The notes under the pieces: generated by a model
Seen by the model: the letters and a program-made list of their open reading frames with translations, nothing else
The model's database searches: none
Told to the model about the DNA's origin: nothing
From: Leptospiraceae bacterium
GTDB taxonomy: Bacteria > Spirochaetota > Leptospiria > Leptospirales > Leptospiraceae
Assembly (NCBI GenBank): GCA_947458405.1
Contig: CANGZW010000005.1
Span: 1 to 64,000, forward strand
Direction of reading: 5' to 3'
DNA: 64,000 nucleotides
Made by a program: the position numbers and the translations under genes
Part shown: piece by piece, positions 45,832-53,797 of the stretch
How positions within the stretch are numbered: position 1 is the stretch's first letter
Layout: every line of letters starts with the position of its first letter

Positions 45832-45910
45832 GTCAGGGATCGAAAGGATTTAGTCTGTAATCTGTAGTACAGACCGAAGCGAAGCGGAGTCCTGGAGAGC
45901 CCGACCTGAC
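45832..45910. repeat. structured intergenic element with nested inverted repeats
   Basis: This 79-base stretch is richer in G and C than its surroundings and can fold on itself. The outer pairing is GTCAGG (45832-45837) with CCTGAC (45905-45910). The inner stem is AGGA (45845-45848) with TCCT (45890-45893). It holds the hairpin GTCTGTA/TACAGAC (45853-45859 and 45868-45874) and CCG/CGG (45874-45876 and 45885-45887). It looks like one copy of a dispersed palindromic element; no second copy was noticed here. The remaining gap sequence, 45911-46097, shows nothing else I can name. Confidence 0.5.
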
Positions 45911-46097
45911 GTATTACGATTTATTTTTAATTCCTTAGTAAATTCTAAATAAGTGAAAATTTGTCAGGGGACTGCCAGAAACTAATCTCTCGTATATAAA
46001 ACATATCCCGAAAAAAACATAAGACTTTCCCTCAAATCTACCTCCCTTTTTTACTCATATCCTAAACCTATTGAAAATGAGTATTGATATATTTTAC

Positions 46098-46151
46098 CTA
46101 TTAGACTATAGTTATTATTTATTTTACAAATGATTTAGACTATGCTATAGT
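46098..46151 (+). promoter_or_regulatory. ahpC promoter with OxyR-like operator repeats
   Basis: The -35 TTTACA (46123-46128) and -10 TATAGT (46146-46151), spaced by 17, are each five of six to consensus. Upstream are CTAT (46098) and CTATAG (46106-46111); within and after the spacer are CTAT (46140-46143) and CTATAG (46145-46150). TTAGACTAT repeats at 46101 and 46135. ATAG/CTAT half-sites are typical of OxyR binding, and an oxyR gene ends this operon. Confidence 0.55.
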
Positions 46152-46183
46152 ATTTTTAAATCAAAGGAGTGAGGACAATCTCA

Positions 46184-46747
46184 ATGGCAAAAATCAACCA
46201 AAGAATACCAGAATTTAAAGCAGAAGCATACCACAATGGAGCTTTTAAAACAATAACTGACAAAGATGTAATAGGAAAATGGGCAATCTTCTTATTTTAT
46301 CCAGCAGATTTTACTTTTATTTGCCCTACTGAATTAGGGGATATGGCTGATCAGTATGATGAGTTAAAAAAATTAGGAGTAGAAGTATATTCTGTTTCTA
46401 CTGATACTCATTTTGTTCACAAAGCATGGCATGATACAAGTGAAACTATCAAAAAAATCAAGTTCCCTATGCTTGCAGACCCAACAGGACATTTGACAAG
46501 ATCGTTTGGAATCATGATAGAAGAAGCAGGACTTGCACTCAGAGGATCATTCCTCATCAATCCAGAAGGCTTGATAAAAGTAATTGAAATCCATGATGAC
46601 AGCATCGGTAGAGAAGCGGGAGATATGGTAAGAAAAGTCCAAGCGGCTCAATACGTTGCAACTCACAAAGGGGAAGTTTGCCCTGCAAAATGGAAGCCCG
46701 GTTCCTCTACATTAAAACCCGGATTAGACTTAGTCGGAAAAATCTAA
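46184..46747 (+). CDS. ahpC: alkyl hydroperoxide reductase C (typical 2-Cys peroxiredoxin)
   Basis: This 187-residue peroxiredoxin, the same length as E. coli AhpC, reduces peroxides with electrons from AhpF. The peroxidatic cysteine is C47 (DFTFICPTELGD) and the resolving cysteine is C166 (GEVCPAKWKPG). Other landmarks are SVSTDTHFVHKAWHD and the GGLG-region equivalent DPTGHLTRSFG. ATG 46184 follows GAGG at 46171-46174 and AAAGGAG at 46164-46170; a GTG at 46169 lies inside the ribosome site and was rejected. It is the first gene of the ahpCF-oxyR operon, with a strong promoter. High expression is expected. Confidence 0.97.
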   Translation: MAKINQRIPEFKAEAYHNGAFKTITDKDVIGKWAIFLFYPADFTFICPTELGDMADQYDELKKLGVEVYSVSTDTHFVHKAWHDTSETIKKIKFPMLADPTGHLTRSFGIMIEEAGLALRGSFLINPEGLIKVIEIHDDSIGREAGDMVRKVQAAQYVATHKGEVCPAKWKPGSSTLKPGLDLVGKI

Positions 46748-46757
46748 GAAGAACAGT

Positions 46758-46789
46758 CCTAAAAGCTGTTTTGTAAGACAGCTTTTAGG
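46758..46789 (+). promoter_or_regulatory. perfect hairpin between ahpC and ahpF
   Basis: Arms of 12 bp, CCTAAAAGCTGT (46758-46769) and ACAGCTTTTAGG (46778-46789), enclose an 8-base loop. There is no T-run downstream, so it is unlikely to be a full terminator. It may protect ahpC mRNA from exonucleases or cause partial termination, giving more AhpC than AhpF. Confidence 0.65.
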
Positions 46790-46814
46790 CATTTAAAAAA
46801 AGGAGAAGATACCA

Positions 46815-48413
46815 ATGTTAGAACAAGAATTAATATCACAAATAGCTGAATACATGAATAGATTACAAAAAAATGTAGTACTGAGAACCAATAATGAATC
46901 TCATGAAAAGAAAGAAGAACTTCTAGAAATGTTGAGAGAAATTGCCTCTACTTCGGAGAAATTGACTCTCGATGTGGGAAACTATAACTATCGAAGTGGT
47001 ATTACATTTGAGGTTTTAAATGAAGGGTCTTCCCAGGGTATTTTATTCAGTGGTGTTCCCGGTGGACACGAATTTAATTCATTAATATTGGCTATACTTC
47101 AAACAGGCGGTATGCCGTTAAAGCTAGATGATAGTTTGCAATCCATAATAAAAAATATTCCACAAAATTTAAAATTTGAAACAGTTGTTTCCTTAAGTTG
47201 TCATAACTGTCCTGAAGTAGTTCAGGCTTTAAATCAAATTTCTGTCTTAAATTCTAATGTATCAAATGAAATGATAGATGGAGGACTCTTTCCAGAATTA
47301 ATCGCGGAGAGAAAAATCCAGGGTGTGCCCGCAATTTATTTGAACGGAAAAGTCTTTGCCAATGGTAAATTGGAAATTTCCGAAATAATTGATAAAATCA
47401 AAGAACTATATCCCGACTCAGATCATCCTGAAAACAATGAAATTATTAGCTCCGACGAAGTATTTGATGTCGCTATTATCGGTGGAGGTCCTGCCGGAAT
47501 TAGCTCTGCTATCTACTCTGCAAGAAAAGGATTGAATGTGCTAATGTTAGCAGATAGAGTGGGTGGTCAGGTTAAAGATACAATGGATATTGAAAACTTA
47601 ATCTCTGTATTACATACTACGGGTCCCAAATTAGTTCAATCTATGGAAGACCATTTATCTCTTTATAATGTAAAAATACGAAAAAACCTCAAAGTCAAAA
47701 GCATCGAGAAAGGGGAAGAAAAGGTAATACATCTAACTACCGGCGAAAAAATATATTCCAAAACTATAATTATTGCATCAGGTGCAAAATGGCGGGAATT
47801 AGGTGTGCCGGGAGAAAAAGAAAATATTGGTAATGGGGTAGCCTATTGTCCGCATTGTGATGGACCTTTCTTTAAAGACAAGGATGTTATCGTAGTCGGA
47901 GGTGGAAACTCTGGAGTGGAAGCAGCATTAGATCTCAGTGGAATCGTAAAAAAAGTAACTCTTGTTGAATTTTTACCTGAACTGAAAGCGGATAAGATAT
48001 TAGTCGATAGGGCAAAAAAATCAAATAATATTGAAGTAGTGACTCAAGTCCAAAGTAAAATAATTGAAACGGAAGATGGTAAAGTTTCCGGACTAAGATA
48101 TGTCAATAGAGAAAGCGGAGAAGAAAAATTCATTAAGACCGATGGAATCTTTATACAGATTGGTTTAATTCCCAACAGTAGCTTTGCAAAAGATGTCCTG
48201 GAACTCACTAAATTTGGTGAGATTATCATTGATGAAAAATGTAAGACTAGTGCTGAAGGAATATTTGCCTGCGGAGATGTTACAACAACTCCCTATAAGC
48301 AGATAATAATTGCAATGGGAGAAGGAGCCAAGGCAGCACTATCAGCTTTTGAATATATATTAATGCATACATCCAGCAAAGAATCAAATCAAAAGGTTCT
48401 GGCAGGGGTTTAG
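46815..48413 (+). CDS. ahpF: alkyl hydroperoxide reductase subunit F
   Basis: This flavoprotein disulfide reductase of 532 residues takes electrons from NAD(P)H and reduces AhpC. The N-terminal tandem thioredoxin-like domain carries C129-H-N-C132. The FAD site is [20 protein letters not shown] (219-238). The catalytic pair is C345-P-H-C348 in [10 protein letters not shown], and the NAD(P) site is [15 protein letters not shown]. The C-terminal FAD contact is [17 protein letters not shown]. All redox residues sit at the positions of the E. coli enzyme. The ribosome site AAAGGAGAAGATACC is excellent. It lies between ahpC and oxyR. Confidence 0.97.
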   Translation: MLEQELISQIAEYMNRLQKNVVLRTNNESHEKKEELLEMLREIASTSEKLTLDVGNYNYRSGITFEVLNEGSSQGILFSGVPGGHEFNSLILAILQTGGMPLKLDDSLQSIIKNIPQNLKFETVVSLSCHNCPEVVQALNQISVLNSNVSNEMIDGGLFPELIAERKIQGVPAIYLNGKVFANGKLEISEIIDKIKELYPDSDHPENNEIISSDEVFDVAIIGGGPAGISSAIYSARKGLNVLMLADRVGGQVKDTMDIENLISVLHTTGPKLVQSMEDHLSLYNVKIRKNLKVKSIEKGEEKVIHLTTGEKIYSKTIIIASGAKWRELGVPGEKENIGNGVAYCPHCDGPFFKDKDVIVVGGGNSGVEAALDLSGIVKKVTLVEFLPELKADKILVDRAKKSNNIEVVTQVQSKIIETEDGKVSGLRYVNRESGEEKFIKTDGIFIQIGLIPNSSFAKDVLELTKFGEIIIDEKCKTSAEGIFACGDVTTTPYKQIIIAMGEGAKAALSAFEYILMHTSSKESNQKVLAGV

Positions 48414-48416
48414 TAT

Positions 48417-49328
48417 ATGACTCTCATTCAATTAAAATACGCTGTTACCCTAGACAAGGTTAGGAATTTTGCATCTGCCGCTCACGAGCTCTTGATTGCA
48501 CAACCTACCCTTAGTCTTCAAATTCAAAAGTTAGAAAAATACTTAGGTATTATTCTTTTTGATAGAACTAAAAATCCAATTAGTACTACAGTAGAGGGTG
48601 CAGAGTTTTTAAAACAAGCGAGAGTTGTATTACAGGAAGCTGACAGATTAGAGTTTATGTATAGCCAAAAAGGTGATACCGTTTCAGGTGAGTTGAAAGT
48701 AGGTATAATTCCAACGGTATCTTCTTCCTTATTGGTTAAAATTCTGCCCGCGATGTATAATAAATACCCAGATCTCAAGGTAAAAATATATGAACTTCCG
48801 ACCTATCAAATTATTCAGAAATTAGAATCTAATGAAATTGATTTGGGAATTTTAGCAACACCGCTTGGAAATAAAAAAATAAAAGAAGAGCACCTCTATT
48901 ATGAGCCTTTTTTTGCTTATCTTTCACCTTCAGTTAAAATAAATGAATCCACACTCTCAATTGAACAAATTCAAAATTTTGACATGATTGTTTTGGGAGA
49001 AGAGCATTGCTTTAGAGGACAAACACTAAAGGTTTGTAAAAATAACACCCTAGGTAGAATTGAAGCGGGAAGTTTTGAAACTATCAAAAAATTAGTGGAT
49101 AATGATTTAGGTATTACACTTCTTCCTGAATTTGAAGATGTAAGAGATGAATCTAGAAAAAGAAAAATTATGAATCCTACTCCTGCCCGAGAAATTAGTA
49201 TAGTAACGTCTTTTTCGTTCTACAAAACAAAGATGCTAAGAGCCCTTAAAAATGAAATCCTAGGCATAATACCCAGATCCTATCATTCCAGAAATGGGTA
49301 TATGGTTATCGGAGTTGATTCAGCTTAA
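48417..49328 (+). CDS. oxyR: OxyR-type LysR regulator
   Basis: This 303-residue LysR-family transcription factor has an N-terminal HTH with FASAAHELLIAQPTLSLQIQ (18-37) and a linker helix to about 85. The effector domain has the redox pair C198 and C207 in GEEHCFRGQTLKVC, with the same spacing as C199/C208 of E. coli OxyR. A peroxide would form a disulfide and turn on the operon. It starts three bases after ahpF, so it is expressed from the ahpC promoter and probably autoregulated there. Its tail overlaps the acyl-CoA dehydrogenase gene by 9 bases. Confidence 0.93.
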   Translation: MTLIQLKYAVTLDKVRNFASAAHELLIAQPTLSLQIQKLEKYLGIILFDRTKNPISTTVEGAEFLKQARVVLQEADRLEFMYSQKGDTVSGELKVGIIPTVSSSLLVKILPAMYNKYPDLKVKIYELPTYQIIQKLESNEIDLGILATPLGNKKIKEEHLYYEPFFAYLSPSVKINESTLSIEQIQNFDMIVLGEEHCFRGQTLKVCKNNTLGRIEAGSFETIKKLVDNDLGITLLPEFEDVRDESRKRKIMNPTPAREISIVTSFSFYKTKMLRALKNEILGIIPRSYHSRNGYMVIGVDSA

Positions 49329-51038
49329 ACGAATCTTTATCGCAGACAATTCTGCCAAAGATTCTTTATTGTAATCTTTTCTGATTTTTACTCTGCTTTC
49401 CTTTTCAGTTGTTGGTAATTTTGCTTCCTGTTTTTCAAAAAGAATTCCATTTAATAAACGACAGGTGCTCATCACTACATCTCTAGAGAAATATTCTTTC
49501 TCTTCACTTGTTGGAAATTTTTTGTATAAATTGACAATTGACTCTGTATCACTAAATATTTGTTTTAATTCAACAGAAGCAGAAATTGAATTCAACTCTG
49601 ATTTGAGATACTGCCCAAACACACCAGATCCATATATACCTAAAACAATTCCTCCGATTGCGGCATTCACCTGAATCTGAGACGTTCCATCCCAAATAGA
49701 CGCAATTCGAATGTCTCTGTAAAATCTTGCAACGTCATACTCTTCACAGAATCCCGATCCACCGAAAATTTGTATTGCATCGTAACACAGAGAATTCGCA
49801 ATTTCAGCATTGTAAAATTTCCCGAGGGGAGTGATCACTGTCGATACCCCATTCCAAAATTTAATTTTCTCTTCCTCTCCCAAAGGCGATTCTGAGTTTT
49901 TCTGTCTCAAGCTCTTCCAAGAATAGAGATCCACCGTTCTTGCCCCTTCCAACATCAAATTCCTCATGGCAGAAATTTCTCTCTCCATTCGATCTAACAT
50001 TCTTTTAACAGGAGCCAATTCTTTAATGGGTTTTCCGAATTGAATCCTCTCAGAGGCAAATTTTAGTGCTTCCCGATAGGCCGCAGTTGAAACCCCTACT
50101 CCCTCTGCCGCAACACTCATTCTAGCACCATTTAGCATATCCATAACATAGCGGGTGAGCCCGTATCCTTCCTTGCCCAATAATTCTGCAGGGGACTTCT
50201 CATAGACCACTTCACAGGTTGCGGATGCCTTAATCCCCATTTTTTTCTCAATTCCAGCAATCGAGTAATCCTTTCCGTCCACAAAGAAAAAAGACAGCCC
50301 CCTTGCCCCTCCTCCGGATTTTCCTGTACGGGCAAGACAAAGTGTTGCAGAAGGATTTCCATTGATTCCGCAAGCCATTGTTTGGAATCTTTTGGTTCCC
50401 GTTAGATACCATTTTCCATCGATTAATTCTGCTTTAGTTGTGACCGAGGGAAGGTCAGAGCCATGATTAGGTTCGGAGAGTCCCATAGTCATAGAATATT
50501 TATCTCGGAGGAGTTTAGGAATTATTCTTTGTTTTTGTTCTTCCCCTGCAATGTCTTGAATAATTGCGGCAAGATTAACCGAGGAAACAGCTACTGTAAA
50601 GGATGTATCGGCTCTATAGAGGAGCTCTGTCAATAAAGCCTTAACTATGTGGGGAAGCCCCAAACCTCCATATTTTCTTTGGATTGCTACGGGAACCAGT
50701 CCTGCGGAGTAAAATTTCATCACTAGCTCTTCCATCTTTTTGGGATGAGTGACAATTCCATCTTTGAAGGAAAGTCCTTCTTTGTCAAAATGAGCGGCCT
50801 CTTGTGATACTTCTAGGCCTGTCAACTCTCCATAAGATGTTAAGATTTCATTGTAGTAATCTCTGGCTTCTTTATGGGTGGAGGGTGCCATTTCCAAATT
50901 GGTATCTTTAGATCTTAAATATTCCTGGTGATCTGCGAAACCATTTTCATATTCGTTAATTATTTCCTCCCAATCAATTAGGGAATGAAAATGAAGTAGT
51001 ACGTCCTTGTTTTCTGTGAAATAATTCTCTTGTATCAT
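49320..51038 (-). CDS. acyl-CoA dehydrogenase
   Basis: This 572-residue FAD enzyme of fatty-acid or branched-chain acyl-CoA oxidation introduces a double bond at C2-C3. FAD/substrate motifs are MTMGLSEPNHGSDLPS (about 191-206) and RFQTMACGINGNPSATLCLA. The C-terminal ARFYRDIRIASIWDGTSQIQ holds the helix usually carrying the catalytic glutamate region, and EIFGGSGFCEEY-type packing appears as AIQIFGGSGFCEEY. Length is longer than short-chain types, as in members with a C-terminal extension. It is convergent with oxyR, overlapping by 9 bases. The acyl chain length is not evident. Confidence 0.92.
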   Translation of the reverse strand: MIQENYFTENKDVLLHFHSLIDWEEIINEYENGFADHQEYLRSKDTNLEMAPSTHKEARDYYNEILTSYGELTGLEVSQEAAHFDKEGLSFKDGIVTHPKKMEELVMKFYSAGLVPVAIQRKYGGLGLPHIVKALLTELLYRADTSFTVAVSSVNLAAIIQDIAGEEQKQRIIPKLLRDKYSMTMGLSEPNHGSDLPSVTTKAELIDGKWYLTGTKRFQTMACGINGNPSATLCLARTGKSGGGARGLSFFFVDGKDYSIAGIEKKMGIKASATCEVVYEKSPAELLGKEGYGLTRYVMDMLNGARMSVAAEGVGVSTAAYREALKFASERIQFGKPIKELAPVKRMLDRMEREISAMRNLMLEGARTVDLYSWKSLRQKNSESPLGEEEKIKFWNGVSTVITPLGKFYNAEIANSLCYDAIQIFGGSGFCEEYDVARFYRDIRIASIWDGTSQIQVNAAIGGIVLGIYGSGVFGQYLKSELNSISASVELKQIFSDTESIVNLYKKFPTSEEKEYFSRDVVMSTCRLLNGILFEKQEAKLPTTEKESRVKIRKDYNKESLAELSAIKIRLS

Positions 51039-51160
51039 AAAAATCCACTTTTAAAATATAGTTACTCATATCTTATACTTTTCATTCATTTTGCAAGAGT
51101 AAAAAATGGATTGCTTTCTTTTTAGTTTGGGGTTTCTAGTTTTTTATATTTAATTTTCCC

Positions 51161-51379
51161 CTAAAATTCAAAGCCGACTTCATTCGGTTGGATTTTTTTA
51201 GTTCTTTTGCCTTTATACTGCCTGAAGCCCATTCTTCTAGAAATTCTTTCCCTCTCGGAAGAAAATTTGGCCGAACGAATACTAGACTCCAGGGATTCTA
51301 AGAAATCCTCCATAAACTGAATATCTTCTTCATGAAATGTATGGTCTTTATAAATATCTTTTTTTTGAATTGCTTGCAT
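51161..51379 (-). CDS. small basic/acidic protein, function unknown
   Basis: The 72-residue product has an acidic helix (about 12-35, HEEDIQFMEDFLESLESSIR) and a basic C-terminal region (about 38-62, SERERISRRMGFRQYKGKRT). A strong ribosome site GGAGG (51392-51388), eight bases before the ATG, supports translation. I do not recognise the family. No membrane or signal segment is present. It is separated from the acyl-CoA dehydrogenase start by about 120 bases without a gene. Confidence 0.62.
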   Translation of the reverse strand: MQAIQKKDIYKDHTFHEEDIQFMEDFLESLESSIRSAKFSSERERISRRMGFRQYKGKRTKKIQPNEVGFEF

Positions 51380-51542
51380 TCTTGCTACCTCCGATTTAAT
51401 CTATAATAATGAATTCGGGGGACAATTTTTAGGAAATTTTTAGCTTTTTTTTAATTCAAAAAAAATTGTAACTTTTTGTTCGACGGACTCTGTTTTTTAA
51501 TGAAACATTTTTAGATATTTGTTTTCCTTGTAAAGAAAAGAT

Positions 51543-53018
51543 ATGTTTGATCCAAATATTGCATACGATAGCCTGATTTCTGGAGAGGAAGTTGAGTTCC
51601 AGCATAAGTTTGTATCTGATGAAGATCTTAAAAATTATTATAATTTATTTTTTTTAATTCTGAGCTATTTTGATCAAATCTTTTTATTAGAAGTTGGTTT
51701 CACCATCGTAAAAGAAATTCTAGTGAACGCTGTCAAAGCTAATGCTAAGAGAATCCATTTTAGAAATTTGAATTTAGATATCAATAATACCCTTGATTAT
51801 GAAAAAGGAATGGAATCGTTTGCGGATGAAGTAACTTTTAAATGGAATGAACAGGAAGAAATACTCAATAACTCAGAGTTTTATATAAACTCCCTATTTC
51901 AATTTAAAGAAGGGATGTTTGTTTTTTCAGTTGAAAATAATGCAACAGTGCAGGTAACCGAACAAGAAAGAATATTAACAAGAATTGAAGCGGCAAAAGG
52001 ATACAATGATTTATCCGATGCTTTTGAGGATATGTCCGATTCTACTGAAAGTGCAGGCTTAGGCTTAATACTAACACAGATTTTACTTAAGAATTCTGGA
52101 ATAGGTAGAGATAGATTTATGATGGAATTTCTACCTAACAGCACGAAAGTAACCCTTGAAATACCTTTAAATGTAATACCTATAGTACAACCAATATCTA
52201 AATTTAATGCTAAAGTATTGGATGAAATACAAAAGTTACCCACATTACCAAAAACGTTAAATAAACTATTAGGATTATGTAATGATCCGGACTCAAGTAT
52301 ATCCAATTTAAGTTTAGAAATAGAAAAAGATCCTGCATTGACAGCAGATTTATTAAAACTTTCTAATTCCGCTTATTATTCTGGAAGATCAAAAGTAAAA
52401 ACAATCCAAGATGCATTAAAATTAGTTGGTTTAAAAAATCTGAAAAATTTGTTATACGTTTCTGGGGTAACAAAGATACTAAATTCCCGATATGAAAAAG
52501 CAAGTGAAATATGGGAACATTCTGCAAAGTGTAGTTTCTTTGCCAGAAATTTAACTCAGGAACTAAGCTTAACTAAGTTGTCTGATATTTCTGCAACCGC
52601 AGGGCTTTTACATGATATAGGAAAACTTGTCCTGCTTTCTCTTGATAGAAATATTACAGATAGAGTTGAGTTCATTAAAGATAAAGAAAAAAATAACAGT
52701 GTATTAATTGAAGAATTTACACTCGGTATCGGTCATCCAGAAATTGGAAGCAAGCTACTAGAAAAATGGCAATTTCCAGAAGAATTAATTTGCGTAGTAC
52801 GATATCATCATAAACCATTTTTAGCCCCGAAAGAATATAGACAAATAACAAGTATTATTTATTTAGCAAATATGATGATAGATATTAAAGATGGTAAAAC
52901 AAGTTTTGCAATAATTCATCATCCAATACTAGAAGAATTTAATATAGCCTCTGAAGAAGTATTTATGAATTTATTAAATAAACTTGAAAATAATTTTATT
53001 TTAGCTAGTGAACAATAG
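51543..53018 (+). CDS. GHKL-like domain fused to HDOD domain
   Basis: The protein has 491 residues. The N-terminal part (about 1-215) has an N-box, KEILVNAVKANAK (about 62-74), and a G-box-like TESAGLGLILTQI (about 167-179). The D-box is degenerate (SVENNATVQV), as in the paralogue at 5657-6499. The C-terminal HDOD domain (about 225-430) has LPTLPKTLNKLLGLCNDPDS, LKLSNSAYYSG, IQDALKLVGLKNLKNLLYV and TAGLLHDIGKLVLLS. HDOD proteins are signalling outputs lacking HD-phosphodiesterase activity, though here LLHDIG and CVVRYHHKP retain histidines. The function is probably regulatory and ties to c-di-GMP or partner switching only by analogy. Confidence 0.82.
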   Translation: MFDPNIAYDSLISGEEVEFQHKFVSDEDLKNYYNLFFLILSYFDQIFLLEVGFTIVKEILVNAVKANAKRIHFRNLNLDINNTLDYEKGMESFADEVTFKWNEQEEILNNSEFYINSLFQFKEGMFVFSVENNATVQVTEQERILTRIEAAKGYNDLSDAFEDMSDSTESAGLGLILTQILLKNSGIGRDRFMMEFLPNSTKVTLEIPLNVIPIVQPISKFNAKVLDEIQKLPTLPKTLNKLLGLCNDPDSSISNLSLEIEKDPALTADLLKLSNSAYYSGRSKVKTIQDALKLVGLKNLKNLLYVSGVTKILNSRYEKASEIWEHSAKCSFFARNLTQELSLTKLSDISATAGLLHDIGKLVLLSLDRNITDRVEFIKDKEKNNSVLIEEFTLGIGHPEIGSKLLEKWQFPEELICVVRYHHKPFLAPKEYRQITSIIYLANMMIDIKDGKTSFAIIHHPILEEFNIASEEVFMNLLNKLENNFILASEQ

Positions 53019-53796
53019 TTTTATTCATTTAATAAATGTATCACTTATTCGTGGTAGTAAAAATATATTAGAAAATATATCTTTAACATTAAATCAGTTT
53101 GAAGATTGTATTATACTTGGAAGAAATGGCTCTGGAAAATCAAGTTTAATTAACTTAATCTATGGATATAATTGGTGTACCGAGGGAGACGTTTATATAT
53201 TTGGAAATAAATTTGGCGAATTCCCACTAAAAGAAGTACAATCTCAAATTGGAATTGTTGAGAGCTCCCACCAAGAGACTAGATTACAGAGAGGACTTTC
53301 TATCAAAGAAATAATTTCAACTGGAATATTTTCTACTATTGGCTACTATAATGAATTATCAATGGATGAGGAAATAATTATAGATAAAATCATTCAAAGT
53401 GCCAAGTGGATTAAAGATCCCTCTCAAAAATATGATACACTTTCGAGTGGTGAGAAGAAAAAAACTTTGCTTTTACGGGCTCTTGTAAAAAAACCTAAAC
53501 TATTAATTTTAGATGAGCCCTGCTCTTCTTTAGATATTCCATCTAGGGAAGATTTTCTAAATTTACTTTCCAGGTTAAAAAAAGAATATAATTTTACTAC
53601 ATTATACATAACTCATAAGACAGAAGAAATTCTTCCTTTTTTTCAAAAGATTATTTTACTTAAAGATGGAAGATTACTTAAATTTGGAACTTTATCAAAT
53701 TGTATGACAGATGAAGTCCTTTCTGAATTATACGGATTACCCCTATCAATTCATAAAATAGAGAATACCTACTTTACAACAGTTAGAAGAGAATAG
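53008..53796 (+). CDS. ABC-family ATPase without permease, YlmA/ModF-like
   Basis: This 262-residue single ATPase domain has Walker A GRNGSGKSS (38-46), Q-loop QSQIGIVESSHQE, signature LSSGEKKKTLLLRA (about 146-159), Walker B LLILDEPCSSLD and the H-loop TLYITHKTEE. The GTG start overlaps the HDOD gene by 11 bases, a coupled arrangement. There is no membrane-domain gene here, so it resembles soluble or orphan ABC ATPases of the YlmA type, with unknown cargo. It ends two bases before the sulfatase-like gene on the other strand. Confidence 0.88.
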   Translation: MNNSFIHLINVSLIRGSKNILENISLTLNQFEDCIILGRNGSGKSSLINLIYGYNWCTEGDVYIFGNKFGEFPLKEVQSQIGIVESSHQETRLQRGLSIKEIISTGIFSTIGYYNELSMDEEIIIDKIIQSAKWIKDPSQKYDTLSSGEKKKTLLLRALVKKPKLLILDEPCSSLDIPSREDFLNLLSRLKKEYNFTTLYITHKTEEILPFFQKIILLKDGRLLKFGTLSNCMTDEVLSELYGLPLSIHKIENTYFTTVRRE

Positions 53797-53797
53797 A

